64,000 nucleotides of DNA from Sphingomonas oryzagri (GTDB lineage: Bacteria; Pseudomonadota; Alphaproteobacteria; Sphingomonadales; Sphingomonadaceae), in NCBI RefSeq assembly GCF_029906645.1, contig NZ_JARYGZ010000001.1, forward strand, positions 2,786,084 through 2,850,083, written 5' to 3'. Positions 1 through 10,030 of the stretch are shown here, piece after piece. Each line of letters opens with the position of its first letter. Position 1 is the first letter of the stretch. A program made the translations under genes and the position numbers. A model generated the notes under the pieces. It made no database searches, was not told where the DNA came from, and saw only the letters and a program-made list of their open reading frames with translations.

Positions 1-178
1 CGCCGTGATCGACCAGCGCGGGGATCTTCCCGTTGGGCGAGACCCCGAGGAAGTCCTTCTGGAACTGCTCGTCCCTGCCGATATCGACGAAGTGGATCTC
101 ATAGGAGAGACCCAGCTCCTCCAGCAGGATCGGCACCTTCCTGCCGTTGGGCGTGGTCCAGGTGTGCAGGACGAGCAT
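1..178 (-). CDS. Glutathione S-transferase, N-terminal part (gene runs off the left edge)
   Basis: The minus strand from the ATG at 178 reads MLVLHTWTTPNGRKVPILL and continues for 59 residues to the window edge. This is the thioredoxin-like N-terminal domain of a glutathione S-transferase. The T-x-P-N-G-R-K turn is typical of the YfcG/Ure2-like group, which uses the Thr/Asn region to bind the glutathione thiol. The later SPNGKIPAL stretch carries the cis-proline loop that contacts glutathione. Family members are cytosolic and act in glutathione-dependent reduction or detoxification. The C-terminal helical domain lies outside the window, so the substrate class cannot be judged. The start is supported by the family N-terminus. 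Confidence 0.88.
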   Translation of the reverse strand, partial: MLVLHTWTTPNGRKVPILLEELGLSYEIHFVDIGRDEQFQKDFLGVSPNGKIPALVDHG

Positions 179-214
179 GGGGCCTCTCCTCGGCTATGAC
201 ATGCCCATCCTACT

Positions 215-247
215 CCGTTCTGGCTGAGCTTGTCGAAGCCCGAACGG
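215..247. repeat. Short palindromic intergenic repeat (family A, truncated copy)
   Basis: CCGTTC at 215-220 pairs with GAACGG at 242-247 around a core resembling CTGAGC..GTCGAAG. The same termini and core recur at 13866-13936, 38002-38084 and 48587-48669. It lies between the divergently placed GST start and the end of the sugar transporter gene. Confidence 0.7.
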
Positions 248-254
248 GCGCGCG

Positions 255-1658
255 TTACCCCTGCATCGCCTCCAGCTCGACGCCCTTGGTCTCGCTGACC
301 AGCTTCGCCACGAACGGGATCGAGACGAGCGCGAAGAAGGCGTAGACCGCATAGGCGCCGACCAGCCCGATCGAGCCGAGCAGGATCGGGAAGGTCATGG
401 TGATGGCGAAGTTGCAGACCCACTGCGACAGGCCCGACACCGCGAGGCCCGATCCGCGCACCTGGTTGGGGAACATCTCGCCCAGCATCACCCAGACGAC
501 AGGGCCCCAGCTCAGGTTGAAGAAGATCGAGTAGATATAGACGCTCACCACCGCGATCATGCCGGGCGTGTAAGCGAGCGCGAGCTTGCCGTCGGCGCCG
601 GTCGTGCCGGTGGAGAGCGCGATCGCGACGACGATCAGCATCACCGCCATGCCCGCGGATCCGATGAGCAGCAGGGGCTTGCGCCCCACCCGATCGACGA
701 GGTTCGACGAGATCAGGCAGGAGATCACCGCCAGCACGCCGGTCAGGATGTTGAAGCCCAGCGACGCCGCCTCGGTATAGCCGATCGACTGCCACAGCAC
801 CGATCCGTAGTAGAAGATCACGTTGATGCCGACGAGCTGCTGGAAGCCGGCGATGCCGATACCGGCCCACACCACCTTGCGCACCTTGCCGGTCGCCGGA
901 TTCTTCAGGTCGGCGAGGCTCGGCTTGTGGTCGCGGTTGAGCGAGGCCTCGATCTCGCCGATCTTCTGCTTCGCCTCGGCGTCGGTCATGATCTTGTCGA
1001 GGACGCCATGAGCCTCTTGCGCGCGGCCACGCGCGACGAGGTAGCGCGGGCTTTCCGGAATGGTGAGCAGCGCGAAGAAGAAGATCGCCGAGGGGATCGT
1101 CTGCATCCAGAACATCCAGCGCCACGCCTCCAGGCCACCCCATAGCGGGTGCGTCGCGCTGCCGGCGAAGTGCGCGAGCAGGGCGTTGGAGATGAACGAG
1201 CCGAGCAGGCCGACGTTGATCATGATCTGCTGCAGCGTCGAGAGCTTGCCGCGCGTCGCCGCCGGCGTCACCTCGGCGACATAGGCCGGCGACAGCACCG
1301 AGGCGGCGCCCACCGCGAAGCCGCCGATCAGCCGCGCCACGACGAACATCGCCGATCCGGTCGCCGCACCCGCGCCGATCGCCGACAGGAAGAACAGCAC
1401 CGCCGAGACGATCAGGATAGAGCGACGCCCATAGACGTCGGCCAGCGACCCCGCCGCGAACGCGCCGACCGCCGAACCGAGCAGCACCGAGGCGACGTTG
1501 AAGCCGGTGCCCGCGCTGCTGGTGTGGAACGCCTGCTGCAGCCCCTCGACCGTGCCGTTGATCACGCCGCTGTCGAAGCCGAACAGGAAGCCGCCGATCG
1601 TGGCGACGCCGCTGATCAGCGCGATGAATCCGCCATATGAAGTCGCGCTCTGGCGCAT
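255..1658 (-). CDS. MFS sugar porter (sugar:H+ symporter family)
   Basis: This 467-residue protein is an inner-membrane major facilitator of the sugar porter family, normally 12 membrane helices. Visible signatures are GFDSGVING in helix 1 (about residues 27-35), YGRR in the first cytoplasmic loop, PESPRYLV after helix 6, QQLVGINVIFYYG in helix 7 (the sugar-binding QQ-x-N segment), VDRVGRKP in the second-half loop, WGPVVWVMLGEMFP in helix 10 and a terminal ETKG. Relatives such as XylE and GalP import xylose, galactose, glucose or similar sugars with protons. The exact sugar cannot be assigned. The ATG is preceded on its strand by a strong GGAGGGGA site. It is divergent from the helicase gene and appears monocistronic. 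Confidence 0.92.
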   Translation of the reverse strand: MRQSATSYGGFIALISGVATIGGFLFGFDSGVINGTVEGLQQAFHTSSAGTGFNVASVLLGSAVGAFAAGSLADVYGRRSILIVSAVLFFLSAIGAGAATGSAMFVVARLIGGFAVGAASVLSPAYVAEVTPAATRGKLSTLQQIMINVGLLGSFISNALLAHFAGSATHPLWGGLEAWRWMFWMQTIPSAIFFFALLTIPESPRYLVARGRAQEAHGVLDKIMTDAEAKQKIGEIEASLNRDHKPSLADLKNPATGKVRKVVWAGIGIAGFQQLVGINVIFYYGSVLWQSIGYTEAASLGFNILTGVLAVISCLISSNLVDRVGRKPLLLIGSAGMAVMLIVVAIALSTGTTGADGKLALAYTPGMIAVVSVYIYSIFFNLSWGPVVWVMLGEMFPNQVRGSGLAVSGLSQWVCNFAITMTFPILLGSIGLVGAYAVYAFFALVSIPFVAKLVSETKGVELEAMQG

Positions 1659-1822
1659 GTCCCCTCCCGCAAGAATAAGCCGGCCGGTTGGCGGCCTTGT
1701 CGTGCCGATATGCCTAACAGATGCGTCCCGACCCGCAAATCATTTATGGCAGCGCTGCCATTTCGGCGCACCCCGACACGAAAAGCCTTGCCTTCTGGCG
1801 CAAAAGGCCCATGTGCGGCGCC

Positions 1823-3498
<1,676 letters not shown>

Positions 3499-3502
<4 letters not shown>

Positions 3503-3945
3503 GGATCCTGGTCGACGCGGACGCCTGCCCGGTCAAGGAAGAGGTCTACAAGGTGGCGTTCCGGCGCGAGGTGCCGGTGGTGCTGGTGGCGAATTCGCAC
3601 CTGCGCGTGCCGCCGCACCCGCTGATCAGCCGCGAGACCGTCACCAACGTGCTCGACGCCGCCGACGATCGGATCGCCGAACTGGCCGGGCCGCAGGATG
3701 TGGTGGTGACCGCCGACATCCTGCTCGCCGATCGCTGCCTGAAGGCCGGCGCGACGGTGCTGGCGCCGACCGGCAAGCCCTTCACCGCCGCCTCGATCGG
3801 CAGCGCCATCGCGGTGCGCGCGATCATGGTCGATCTGCGCGCCGGCGGCGACCAGATCGGCGGCGCCGCGCCTTTTTCCAAGCAGGACCGCTCGCGCTTC
3901 CTTCAGGCGCTGGACGAAGCGCTGGTGCGGCTGGCGCGGGTCTAG
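3499..3945 (+). CDS. YaiI/YqxD family protein (DUF188)
   Basis: The 148-residue product matches the YaiI/YqxD (UPF0178, DUF188) family from end to end. It opens with RILVDADACPVKEEVY and carries a conserved ADILLADRCL segment in a PIN-like nuclease fold. A later run, GGAAPFSKQDRSRFLQALD, is also family-typical. No biochemical role is established for the family; the aspartates of the DADACP motif resemble metal ligands of PIN-like nucleases, which is inference. The start is TTG at 3499, overlapping the helicase TGA, so translation is probably coupled. The stop shares the palindrome CTAG with the stop of the convergent MATE gene. Confidence 0.88.
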
Positions 3946-5372
3946 ATCAGGCCTAGTTTCTCCCGCCGCATCCAGCGCGTCATCATCAGCACCGCCGCTG
4001 CGGCGAGACCGGCGGCCAGGCCGACCCACACGCCGATGCCGCCCCAGCCGAGGTGGAAGGCGAACAGGATCGCCGTCCCGAAGCCGATCACCCAATAACC
4101 GAGCGCCGCGAACAGCATCGGCACGGCGGTATCGTGGATGCCGCGCAGCATCCCCGCCCCCACCGCCTGCGCGCCGTCGACCAGCTGGAACAAAGCCGCG
4201 ACCGTCAGGAACGCCACCGCCAGATCGATCACGTGCGCGTTGGCAGGCGTATGCACGTCGAGGAACAGGCCGACGAGGAAGCGCGGCGCCAGCAGCATCA
4301 GGCTCGCCGAGCAGACCATGAACACCATCGTCACGCCGAACGCCGCCCAGCCCGCGCGGCCGACGCCCACCCGGTCGTGCCGGCCATAAGCGAGGCCGAC
4401 GCGCACCGTCGTCGCCTGCCCGATGCCCAGCGGCACCATGAAGCAGAGCGAGGCGATCTGGATCGCCACCGCGTGCGCCGCCAGCTCCGGCTCGCCGATC
4501 ATCCCCATCAGGAAGACGGCGGCGTTGAAGATGGTCACCTCCATCCCCAAAGTCACCGCGATCGGCAGGCCCAGCCGCCAGACCTGCGCGAAGCGCGCCC
4601 AGTCCGGCCGCCAGAAATTGCCGAACAGGTAGTAGCGGCGGAAATGCCGGTGCCGCGTCACCACGATGGCGAGGCCGACCGCCATCACGCTGTTGGAGAT
4701 CGTGCTCCCCAGCCCCGCCCCGTACAGGCCGAGCGCCGGCAGGCCGAACTTGCCGAAGATCAACGCGTAGTTGAGGATCGCGTTGGAGAAGACCGCGAAG
4801 GCGCCCGCCGCGAACGCCCAGCCCGGCCGCTCCAGCGCCGACACGAACGATTTCAGCACCTGATAGACAAACAGCGGCAGCATCCCGAACATCATCGGGC
4901 GGATAAGGTGCGAGGCCTGCTTCGCCAGTTCCGGCTCCTGCCGGAACAGCAGCAATATGCCCTCGGAATGCCAGAGCAGCAGCCAGATCGGAATAACCAG
5001 CGCCACCGCCGCCCACAGGCTCTGCCGAACGGTACGCCGCACGTCGCGGACGTTGTGGGCGCGCTGGCCGAGCGCACGGGCCATCATCGGCGAGGCGGCG
5101 ATCATCACGCCGACCCCGAAGATCATGCAGGCATTGTAGAGGTTCACGCCGAGCGACCCGGCCGCAAGCACCTTCGGCCCCGCCCAGCCAAGCAGCACCA
5201 CATCGGTCGCCGGGATCAGCGCCTGCGCGAGGTTGGTCAGCACCAGCGGGTAGGCGAGCGCCACCGTCGCGCGCGCCTCCCGCCCCCACCAGCTCCGGTC
5301 CTGCATCCCGCTCATCCCGTCCGGTTGAGCGCTTGGACCCGGATTGGCAAGGGGCTTGGACCGTGTGGCCAT
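3942..5372 (-). CDS. MATE family multidrug efflux transporter
   Basis: This 476-residue integral membrane protein fits the NorM-like branch of the MATE family, usually about 450-480 residues and 12 helices. The first helix region (ALAYPLVLTNLAQALIPATDVVLLG) and the repeated second half around LGLPIAVTLGMEVTIFNAAVFLMG show the two-fold MATE repeat. Family members export cationic drugs or metabolites using a Na+ or H+ gradient. Substrate is unknown. Alternative starts lie at Met20 and Met23, because the first 20 residues are polar and may not be translated. It converges on the YaiI gene with a 4-base overlap of stops and diverges from the TonB receptor gene. Confidence 0.88.
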   Translation of the reverse strand: MATRSKPLANPGPSAQPDGMSGMQDRSWWGREARATVALAYPLVLTNLAQALIPATDVVLLGWAGPKVLAAGSLGVNLYNACMIFGVGVMIAASPMMARALGQRAHNVRDVRRTVRQSLWAAVALVIPIWLLLWHSEGILLLFRQEPELAKQASHLIRPMMFGMLPLFVYQVLKSFVSALERPGWAFAAGAFAVFSNAILNYALIFGKFGLPALGLYGAGLGSTISNSVMAVGLAIVVTRHRHFRRYYLFGNFWRPDWARFAQVWRLGLPIAVTLGMEVTIFNAAVFLMGMIGEPELAAHAVAIQIASLCFMVPLGIGQATTVRVGLAYGRHDRVGVGRAGWAAFGVTMVFMVCSASLMLLAPRFLVGLFLDVHTPANAHVIDLAVAFLTVAALFQLVDGAQAVGAGMLRGIHDTAVPMLFAALGYWVIGFGTAILFAFHLGWGGIGVWVGLAAGLAAAAVLMMTRWMRREKLGLI

Positions 5373-5474
5373 CTTGCCGCACCTGCGAAGAACAGGCTGT
5401 CATGACGGGTTTGTCACTTTTATGGCAGCGTGATGTTACACTATCTCGCCGCGAAGCCGGTTCCGGAGATTCGC

Positions 5475-7673
5475 ATGTCCCCCAGGTTCGTTCTGTTGCT
5501 CAGCGTTGCCGCCCTCTCCGTTCTGCCCGCGACCGCCTACGCAACCGATGCGGCCCCGCCCGTCACCACCGACAAGGATAGCGATGCGGCGGCCGCCGCG
5601 GCCGCACAGCCCAAGGCGATCGTCGTCACCGGCCATCGCCTCGACGAGGCGCGCGCTTCCATCCAGCCCTCGCTCGGCGCGACGGCCTACGGCGTCGATC
5701 AGGCGACCATCCAGAAGCTGCCGGGCGGCGACAACCAGCCGCTCAACCAACTGATCCTCCAGGTGCCAGGCACCGCGCAGGACGGCTTCGGCCAGCTCCA
5801 CATCCGCGGCGACCACAATGGTCTCGAATACCGCATCAACGGCACCATCCTGCCCGAGGGCCTCGCCGTCTTCGGCCAGACGCTCAGCCCCCGCCTGATC
5901 AACAGCTTCAACCTGCTGACCGGCGCGCTGCCCGCCCAATATGGCCTGCGCACCGCCGGCATCATCGACATCACCACCAAGACCGGCTTCCAGAACAAGG
6001 GCGAGATCAGCCTGTACGGCGGCAGCCACGATACGATCATGCCGAGCGCCGATTATGGCGGCTCGACCGGCAACACCAACTACTTCGTTTCCGGCAGCTT
6101 CACCCACAACCGGCTGGGCATCGAGAGCGTCGACGGCTCCTCCAACCCGCTGCACGACAAGACCGATCAGGCCAACGCCTTCGCCTATGTCGATCACATC
6201 CTGGGCGATGGGGACCGGATCTCCTTCCTGGGCGGCTTCTCCAACGACTATTTCCAGATCCCCAATCCGCGCGGCCTCCATGCCGGGGACACCAACCCCG
6301 GCTGGAATGTCGATGGGCAGACCGATTACCTCTCCAACGACCTGAACGAGCGCCAGCTCGAGCGCACCGGCTTCGGCGCGGTCTCCTGGCTGCACCATGT
6401 CGGCGACTTCACCTGGCAAACCTCGCTCTATGCCCGCTATTCGGAACTGGTCTACCGGCCGGACATCACCGGCGAACTGCTGTTCAACGGACAGGCGCAG
6501 CAGGCGAAGAAGCAGGACTTCACCGTCGGCCTCCAGTCCGAAGCCGCGTACCACATTTCCGACCACCACACGCTGCGCGGCGGCGTGATCCTGAGCCGCG
6601 ATCGCGGCACCAGCGACACCAACACCTTCGTCTTTCCCGGCGAGTATGAGATCGACCCCACCACGCTGGAGCGCACCGGCGTCTTCGACCAGACCGGCCA
6701 GCCGATCGGCATCGTCGACAACAGCGCATCGACCGAGTGGACCGAGAGCGTCTACCTGCAGGACGAGTGGAAGGTGCTGCCCGGCGTCACGCTCAATTTC
6801 GGCGGCCGCTACGATCATTATTGCGGCTTCCGCTGCGAGCACCAGTTCAGCCCGCGCGTCAACGCCGTGTGGCAGCCGAGCCGCGACACGACCTTCCACG
6901 CCGGTTATGCGCGCTATTTCTCGCCGCCGCCGTTCGAGAATGTCGCGACGACCAGCATCGACAAATTCGTCAACACCAGCGCCGCGCCGACCGACCCCAC
7001 CGCGCCCAACACCACGCCCTATGCCGAGCGGCAGAATTATTTCGACGTCGGCGTGGAGCAGAAGATCGGCCCGGTCACCGCGACGATCGACGGCTATTAC
7101 CGCAAATCCCGCAATCTGGTGGACGAGGGCCAGTTCGGCGCGCCGATCATCCTGACGCCGTTCAACTATCGCACCGGCAAGATCTACGGCATCGAGGGGA
7201 GCCTCAGCTACCAGCGCGGTCCCTGGCTGGCCTACGGCAACCTCGCCTACGCCAAGGCGCGCGGCAAGGACATCGTATCGAGCCAGTTCAACTTCTCGCC
7301 CGAAGACCTCGCCTACATCCAGAACCACTACATCTTCCTCGATCACGACCAGCGCTGGACGGGATCGGCGGGCATTTCCTACAGCTTCGAGGATGGCTTC
7401 CTGCGCGGCTCCAAGCTCGGCGGCGACATGCTCTACGGATCGGGGCTGCGCACCGACGGCGCGGTGCCGAACGGCGGCAAGCTGTCGCCCTATGCCCAGT
7501 TCAACCTGACCGCGAGCCACAAGTTCGACGGGCCGGGGATCGAGGTGCGGCTCGACGTCACCAACGTGCTCGACCACAAATACGAGATCCGCGACGGATC
7601 GGGCATCGGCGTCGGCGCGCCGCAATATGGCCCGCGCCGCGGCGTGTTCGTCGGCGTGACGAAGGATATCTAG
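5475..7673 (+). CDS. TonB-dependent outer-membrane receptor
   Basis: The protein starts MSPRFVLLLSVAALSV with a signal peptide cleaved near TAYA and is about 732 residues. The plug domain follows (about residues 60-190), with a family-typical run around QLHIRGDHNGLEYRINGTILP and YGLRTAGIIDITTK. The rest is a 22-strand-type beta barrel with alternating aromatic strands. It should import a ligand (siderophore, vitamin, sugar or other) across the outer membrane, powered by TonB-ExbBD. The ligand is not readable. The ATG at 5475 has GGAG six bases upstream, better than upstream ATGs at 5430 and 5433. It ends in KDI rather than the usual terminal Phe. No neighbouring transporter or regulator suggests a substrate. 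Confidence 0.9.
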   Translation: MSPRFVLLLSVAALSVLPATAYATDAAPPVTTDKDSDAAAAAAAQPKAIVVTGHRLDEARASIQPSLGATAYGVDQATIQKLPGGDNQPLNQLILQVPGTAQDGFGQLHIRGDHNGLEYRINGTILPEGLAVFGQTLSPRLINSFNLLTGALPAQYGLRTAGIIDITTKTGFQNKGEISLYGGSHDTIMPSADYGGSTGNTNYFVSGSFTHNRLGIESVDGSSNPLHDKTDQANAFAYVDHILGDGDRISFLGGFSNDYFQIPNPRGLHAGDTNPGWNVDGQTDYLSNDLNERQLERTGFGAVSWLHHVGDFTWQTSLYARYSELVYRPDITGELLFNGQAQQAKKQDFTVGLQSEAAYHISDHHTLRGGVILSRDRGTSDTNTFVFPGEYEIDPTTLERTGVFDQTGQPIGIVDNSASTEWTESVYLQDEWKVLPGVTLNFGGRYDHYCGFRCEHQFSPRVNAVWQPSRDTTFHAGYARYFSPPPFENVATTSIDKFVNTSAAPTDPTAPNTTPYAERQNYFDVGVEQKIGPVTATIDGYYRKSRNLVDEGQFGAPIILTPFNYRTGKIYGIEGSLSYQRGPWLAYGNLAYAKARGKDIVSSQFNFSPEDLAYIQNHYIFLDHDQRWTGSAGISYSFEDGFLRGSKLGGDMLYGSGLRTDGAVPNGGKLSPYAQFNLTASHKFDGPGIEVRLDVTNVLDHKYEIRDGSGIGVGAPQYGPRRGVFVGVTKDI

Positions 7674-7675
7674 GT

Positions 7676-7695
7676 CCTCCCCCGCCAGGGGGAGG
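7676..7695. terminator. Hairpin between convergent genes, possible bidirectional terminator
   Basis: CCTCCCCC (7676-7683) and GGGGGAGG (7688-7695) form a perfect 8-bp stem with a 4-base loop, three bases after the TonB-receptor stop and ten before the stop of the convergent MFS gene. The flanking T-run is poor, so termination is inferred from position. It could also be a remnant of the GGGAGG-type intergenic repeats seen near 38.9 kb. Confidence 0.5.
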
Positions 7696-7704
7696 GTTAC
7701 AAGG

Positions 7705-8901
7705 TCACGCCACCGCCAGCTTCTGCTCGCGCCGCCGGTCGTCCCACATCGTCACCGCCCAGATGGCGAAGCCGCCGAGCGCGAGACAGGCACCGACCGG
7801 GCCGGTGGAGGTCCAGCCCCAGCCGGCGTCGATCGCGAAGCCACCGAGCAGCGGCCCCAGCGCGTTGGCGGTGTTGAACGCCGAATGGTTGAGCGCGGCG
7901 GCGAGTTGCTGCGCGTCGCCCGCCACGTCCATCAGGCGCGGCTGGAGCACCACGCCGAGCGACCCCGCGATCGCGATGAAGAACACGTCGATCATCACCA
8001 GTGCCGGGCTGTGCGCGGCGAGCGGGAAGAGCAGCAAGGTCGCGGCCGAGAAGAGAAGCAGCGCGCCGCCGGTCGGCATCAGCGCCTTGTCGGCGAACCA
8101 CGGCACCACGATGTTGCCCACCGTCATGCCGATACCGAACACCGCGAACACGATGGGCACGAAGCCCGGCGAGACGTGCGTCACTGCCGTCAGCGTGGTG
8201 GCGAGGTAGGTGTAGACGCAGAACAGCCCGCCGAAACCGATCGCGCTGATCGCCAGCAGCAGCCAGACCTGCCCGTTCTTCAGCGCACCAAGCTCCCGCA
8301 GGGGGCTGGCCTCGGGATGGGCGGCATCGCGCGGCGCGAACATCGCGACCATCGCCACCGTGATCAGGGCGAGGACCGCGACGATCGCGAAGCCTGATCG
8401 CCAGCCCACTGCCTGCCCGATCCAGCTCGCCGCCGGCACGCCGATCACGGTCGCGGTGGTGAGGCCCAGGAAGATGCGCCCGATCGCCATCGCCCTTCGG
8501 TCAGGCGGCACCAGCGAGGTGGCGACCAGCGCGGCGATGCCGAAATAGGCGCCGTGCGGCAGGCCCGCGAGGAAGCGGAAGACGATCAGCCAGCCATAGC
8601 TCGGCGCGATCGCCGACAGCCCGTTGCCGAGCGCGAACAGCGTCATCAGGGCGATCAGCTGGGTCCGCCGGGCGAGCTTCGCGCCGATCACCGCGATCAG
8701 CGGCGCTCCCACCACCACGCCCAACGCATAGGCCGAGATGATGTGGCCGGCGGTCGGCTCGTCGATATGCAGGCCGCGCGCGAGATAGGGCACCAGCGCC
8801 ATCGACGCGAACTCGGTGGTGCCGATCGCGAAGCCGCCCATGGCGAGTGCGAGCATCACCAGCCCCGGATGGACATGCGTCTTGGGCTGGGAAGATGTCA
8901 T
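7705..8901 (-). CDS. MFS transporter, DHA1-type (AraJ/arabinose efflux-like)
   Basis: This 398-residue protein has twelve hydrophobic segments and the motif-A-like stretch GAKLARRTQ between helices 2 and 3. The segments MLALAMGGFAIGTTEFASMALVPYLA and FRFLAGLPHGAYFGIAALVA are typical of the DHA1 drug:H+ antiporters related to AraJ and YdhP. It probably exports sugars, purines or drugs from the cytoplasm; the substrate cannot be deduced. I place the start at the ATG at 8901 (MTSSQPKTH), because the 19 residues upstream are unlike the family. It stands alone, convergent with the TonB receptor and divergent from the VOC gene across a 312-bp spacer. Confidence 0.88.
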   Translation of the reverse strand: MTSSQPKTHVHPGLVMLALAMGGFAIGTTEFASMALVPYLARGLHIDEPTAGHIISAYALGVVVGAPLIAVIGAKLARRTQLIALMTLFALGNGLSAIAPSYGWLIVFRFLAGLPHGAYFGIAALVATSLVPPDRRAMAIGRIFLGLTTATVIGVPAASWIGQAVGWRSGFAIVAVLALITVAMVAMFAPRDAAHPEASPLRELGALKNGQVWLLLAISAIGFGGLFCVYTYLATTLTAVTHVSPGFVPIVFAVFGIGMTVGNIVVPWFADKALMPTGGALLLFSAATLLLFPLAAHSPALVMIDVFFIAIAGSLGVVLQPRLMDVAGDAQQLAAALNHSAFNTANALGPLLGGFAIDAGWGWTSTGPVGACLALGGFAIWAVTMWDDRRREQKLAVA

Positions 8902-9213
8902 ACGGCGGCTCCGGCTTGGTTGCACCGCAGCATGTATGACAGCGCTGGAAGATGGCAAGGTGATAAAGATGCCGGCCGCGCGATCGACTGTCCCCCCGGA
9001 TCAGGGTCGCGACGGCCGGCATCTTCCCCCGGAACGCCGCCGTCTCTATGGTTAAGGCGCGATTTCAACAAGCTAGACGATAGTCGAGCGCCTCAGGAAA
9101 GCACGATCGGGCCGGCGTGTAGCGCATCCGCATCGACCAGGCCGCCAATCAGCTGCAGCCATCTTTCGGATCGGATATACAGGGCGCCTGCCACGGAGCG
9201 GAGGAGAGAAACC
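8902..9213. other. 312-bp intergenic spacer between divergent MFS and VOC genes
   Basis: No credible coding sequence or RNA gene is visible. The reading frame open across it is a GC-driven extension of the VOC gene. The main structure is the long inverted repeat at 8966-9025. The last 25 bases contain the purine-rich ribosome site (GGAGCGGAGGAGAG) of the VOC gene. Confidence 0.6.
8966..9025. repeat. Perfect 13-bp inverted repeat with structured loop
   Basis: AAGATGCCGGCCG (8966-8978) is exactly complementary to CGGCCGGCATCTT (9013-9025). The 34-base loop can pair further (CGCGATC with GGGTCGCG-like bases). It could be a transcript hairpin or the footprint of a small mobile palindrome. No T-run follows on either strand, so a simple terminator is not favoured. 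Confidence 0.6.
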
Positions 9214-9969
9214 ATGAAACAGGGTGATTTCGTCTGGTACGAGCTGGCGACCAGCGATCCCGATGCGGCGCAGGCCTTCTACGAGGGCATCTCGGCGTGG
9301 ACGATCGAGCCGTCGGGCATGCCGGGCATGGACTATCGTCTTGCCAAGGTCGGTGACCGGCAGGTGGCGGGCGTCATGCCGATCATGGAGATGATGGAGG
9401 ACAAGCGCCCGAGCTGGCGCGGCTATATCGGCGTCGACGATGTCGATGCGATGACCGGCAAGGTGAAGGCGGCGGGCGGCGCGGTTCACTTCGGGCCGGA
9501 CGATATTCCGATGGTCGGTCGCTTTGCCGTCTGCACCGATCCACAGGGTGCGCTGTTCATGCTGTTCCGGGGCGCCGGCGAACCCGCCCCCGATCTCGAT
9601 CCCGCGACGCCGGGCGCGATCGGCTGGCACGAACTGACCACCAGCGACTGGGAGGCCGCGTGGAGCTTCTATGCCGGCCTGTTCGGCTGGGAGAAGGCGA
9701 TGGCCGTCGATATGGGCGACATGGGCACCTACCAGACCTTCACGATCAACGGCGTCCATGCCGGCGGCATGATGACCGCGCCCGGACAGCCCGCTGCCTG
9801 GCGCTACTATATCACCGTCGCCGACATCGACGCGGCGGCGAAGGCCATCGGCGACGGCGGTGCGACCATCCAGATGGGTCCGCACGAGGTGCCGGGCGGA
9901 AGCTGGATCGTGATGGGCCTCGATCCGCAGGGTGCGCCCTTCGCCGTCTCCGGACCGAAGAAAGGCTGA
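9214..9969 (+). CDS. Two-domain VOC family protein (glyoxalase/bleomycin-resistance fold)
   Basis: The 251-residue product contains two vicinal-oxygen-chelate domains in tandem, roughly residues 1-125 and 130-251. Each opens with a similar WYEL/WHEL-TSD..A..FY segment, and each ends with a PQGA.F block, showing an internal duplication. VOC proteins bind a metal through residues of paired beta-alpha-beta-beta-beta modules. Functions include glyoxalase I, extradiol dioxygenase and antibiotic sequestration. Proteins with this layout are often annotated as hydroxylase-like VOC proteins of Streptomyces type, but no reaction can be assigned here. The ATG at 9214 follows GGAGCGGAGGAGAG, a strong ribosome site. 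It ends at a terminator shared with pnp. Confidence 0.88.
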   Translation: MKQGDFVWYELATSDPDAAQAFYEGISAWTIEPSGMPGMDYRLAKVGDRQVAGVMPIMEMMEDKRPSWRGYIGVDDVDAMTGKVKAAGGAVHFGPDDIPMVGRFAVCTDPQGALFMLFRGAGEPAPDLDPATPGAIGWHELTTSDWEAAWSFYAGLFGWEKAMAVDMGDMGTYQTFTINGVHAGGMMTAPGQPAAWRYYITVADIDAAAKAIGDGGATIQMGPHEVPGGSWIVMGLDPQGAPFAVSGPKKG

Positions 9970-9978
9970 GACAAAAAG

Positions 9979-10005
9979 AAAGGCCCCCGGTTTCCCGAGG
10001 GCCTT
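9979..10005. terminator. Bidirectional rho-independent terminator between VOC gene and pnp
   Basis: AAAGGCCCCCGG (9979-9990) pairs with CCGAGGGCCTTT (9994-10005) with one mismatch. An A-rich run lies to the left and T-rich CCTTTG to the right. It sits 9 bases after the VOC stop and 25 bases beyond the end of pnp on the opposite strand, so it can serve both. Confidence 0.75.
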
Positions 10006-10030
10006 TCCTTTGTCGGCCTGAGCCGGACGA

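Noticed and set aside
5436-7625. Minus-strand frame of 729 codons opposite the TonB receptor
   Set aside because: It mirrors the receptor's codon periodicity. The plus-strand gene has a signal peptide, plug and barrel.
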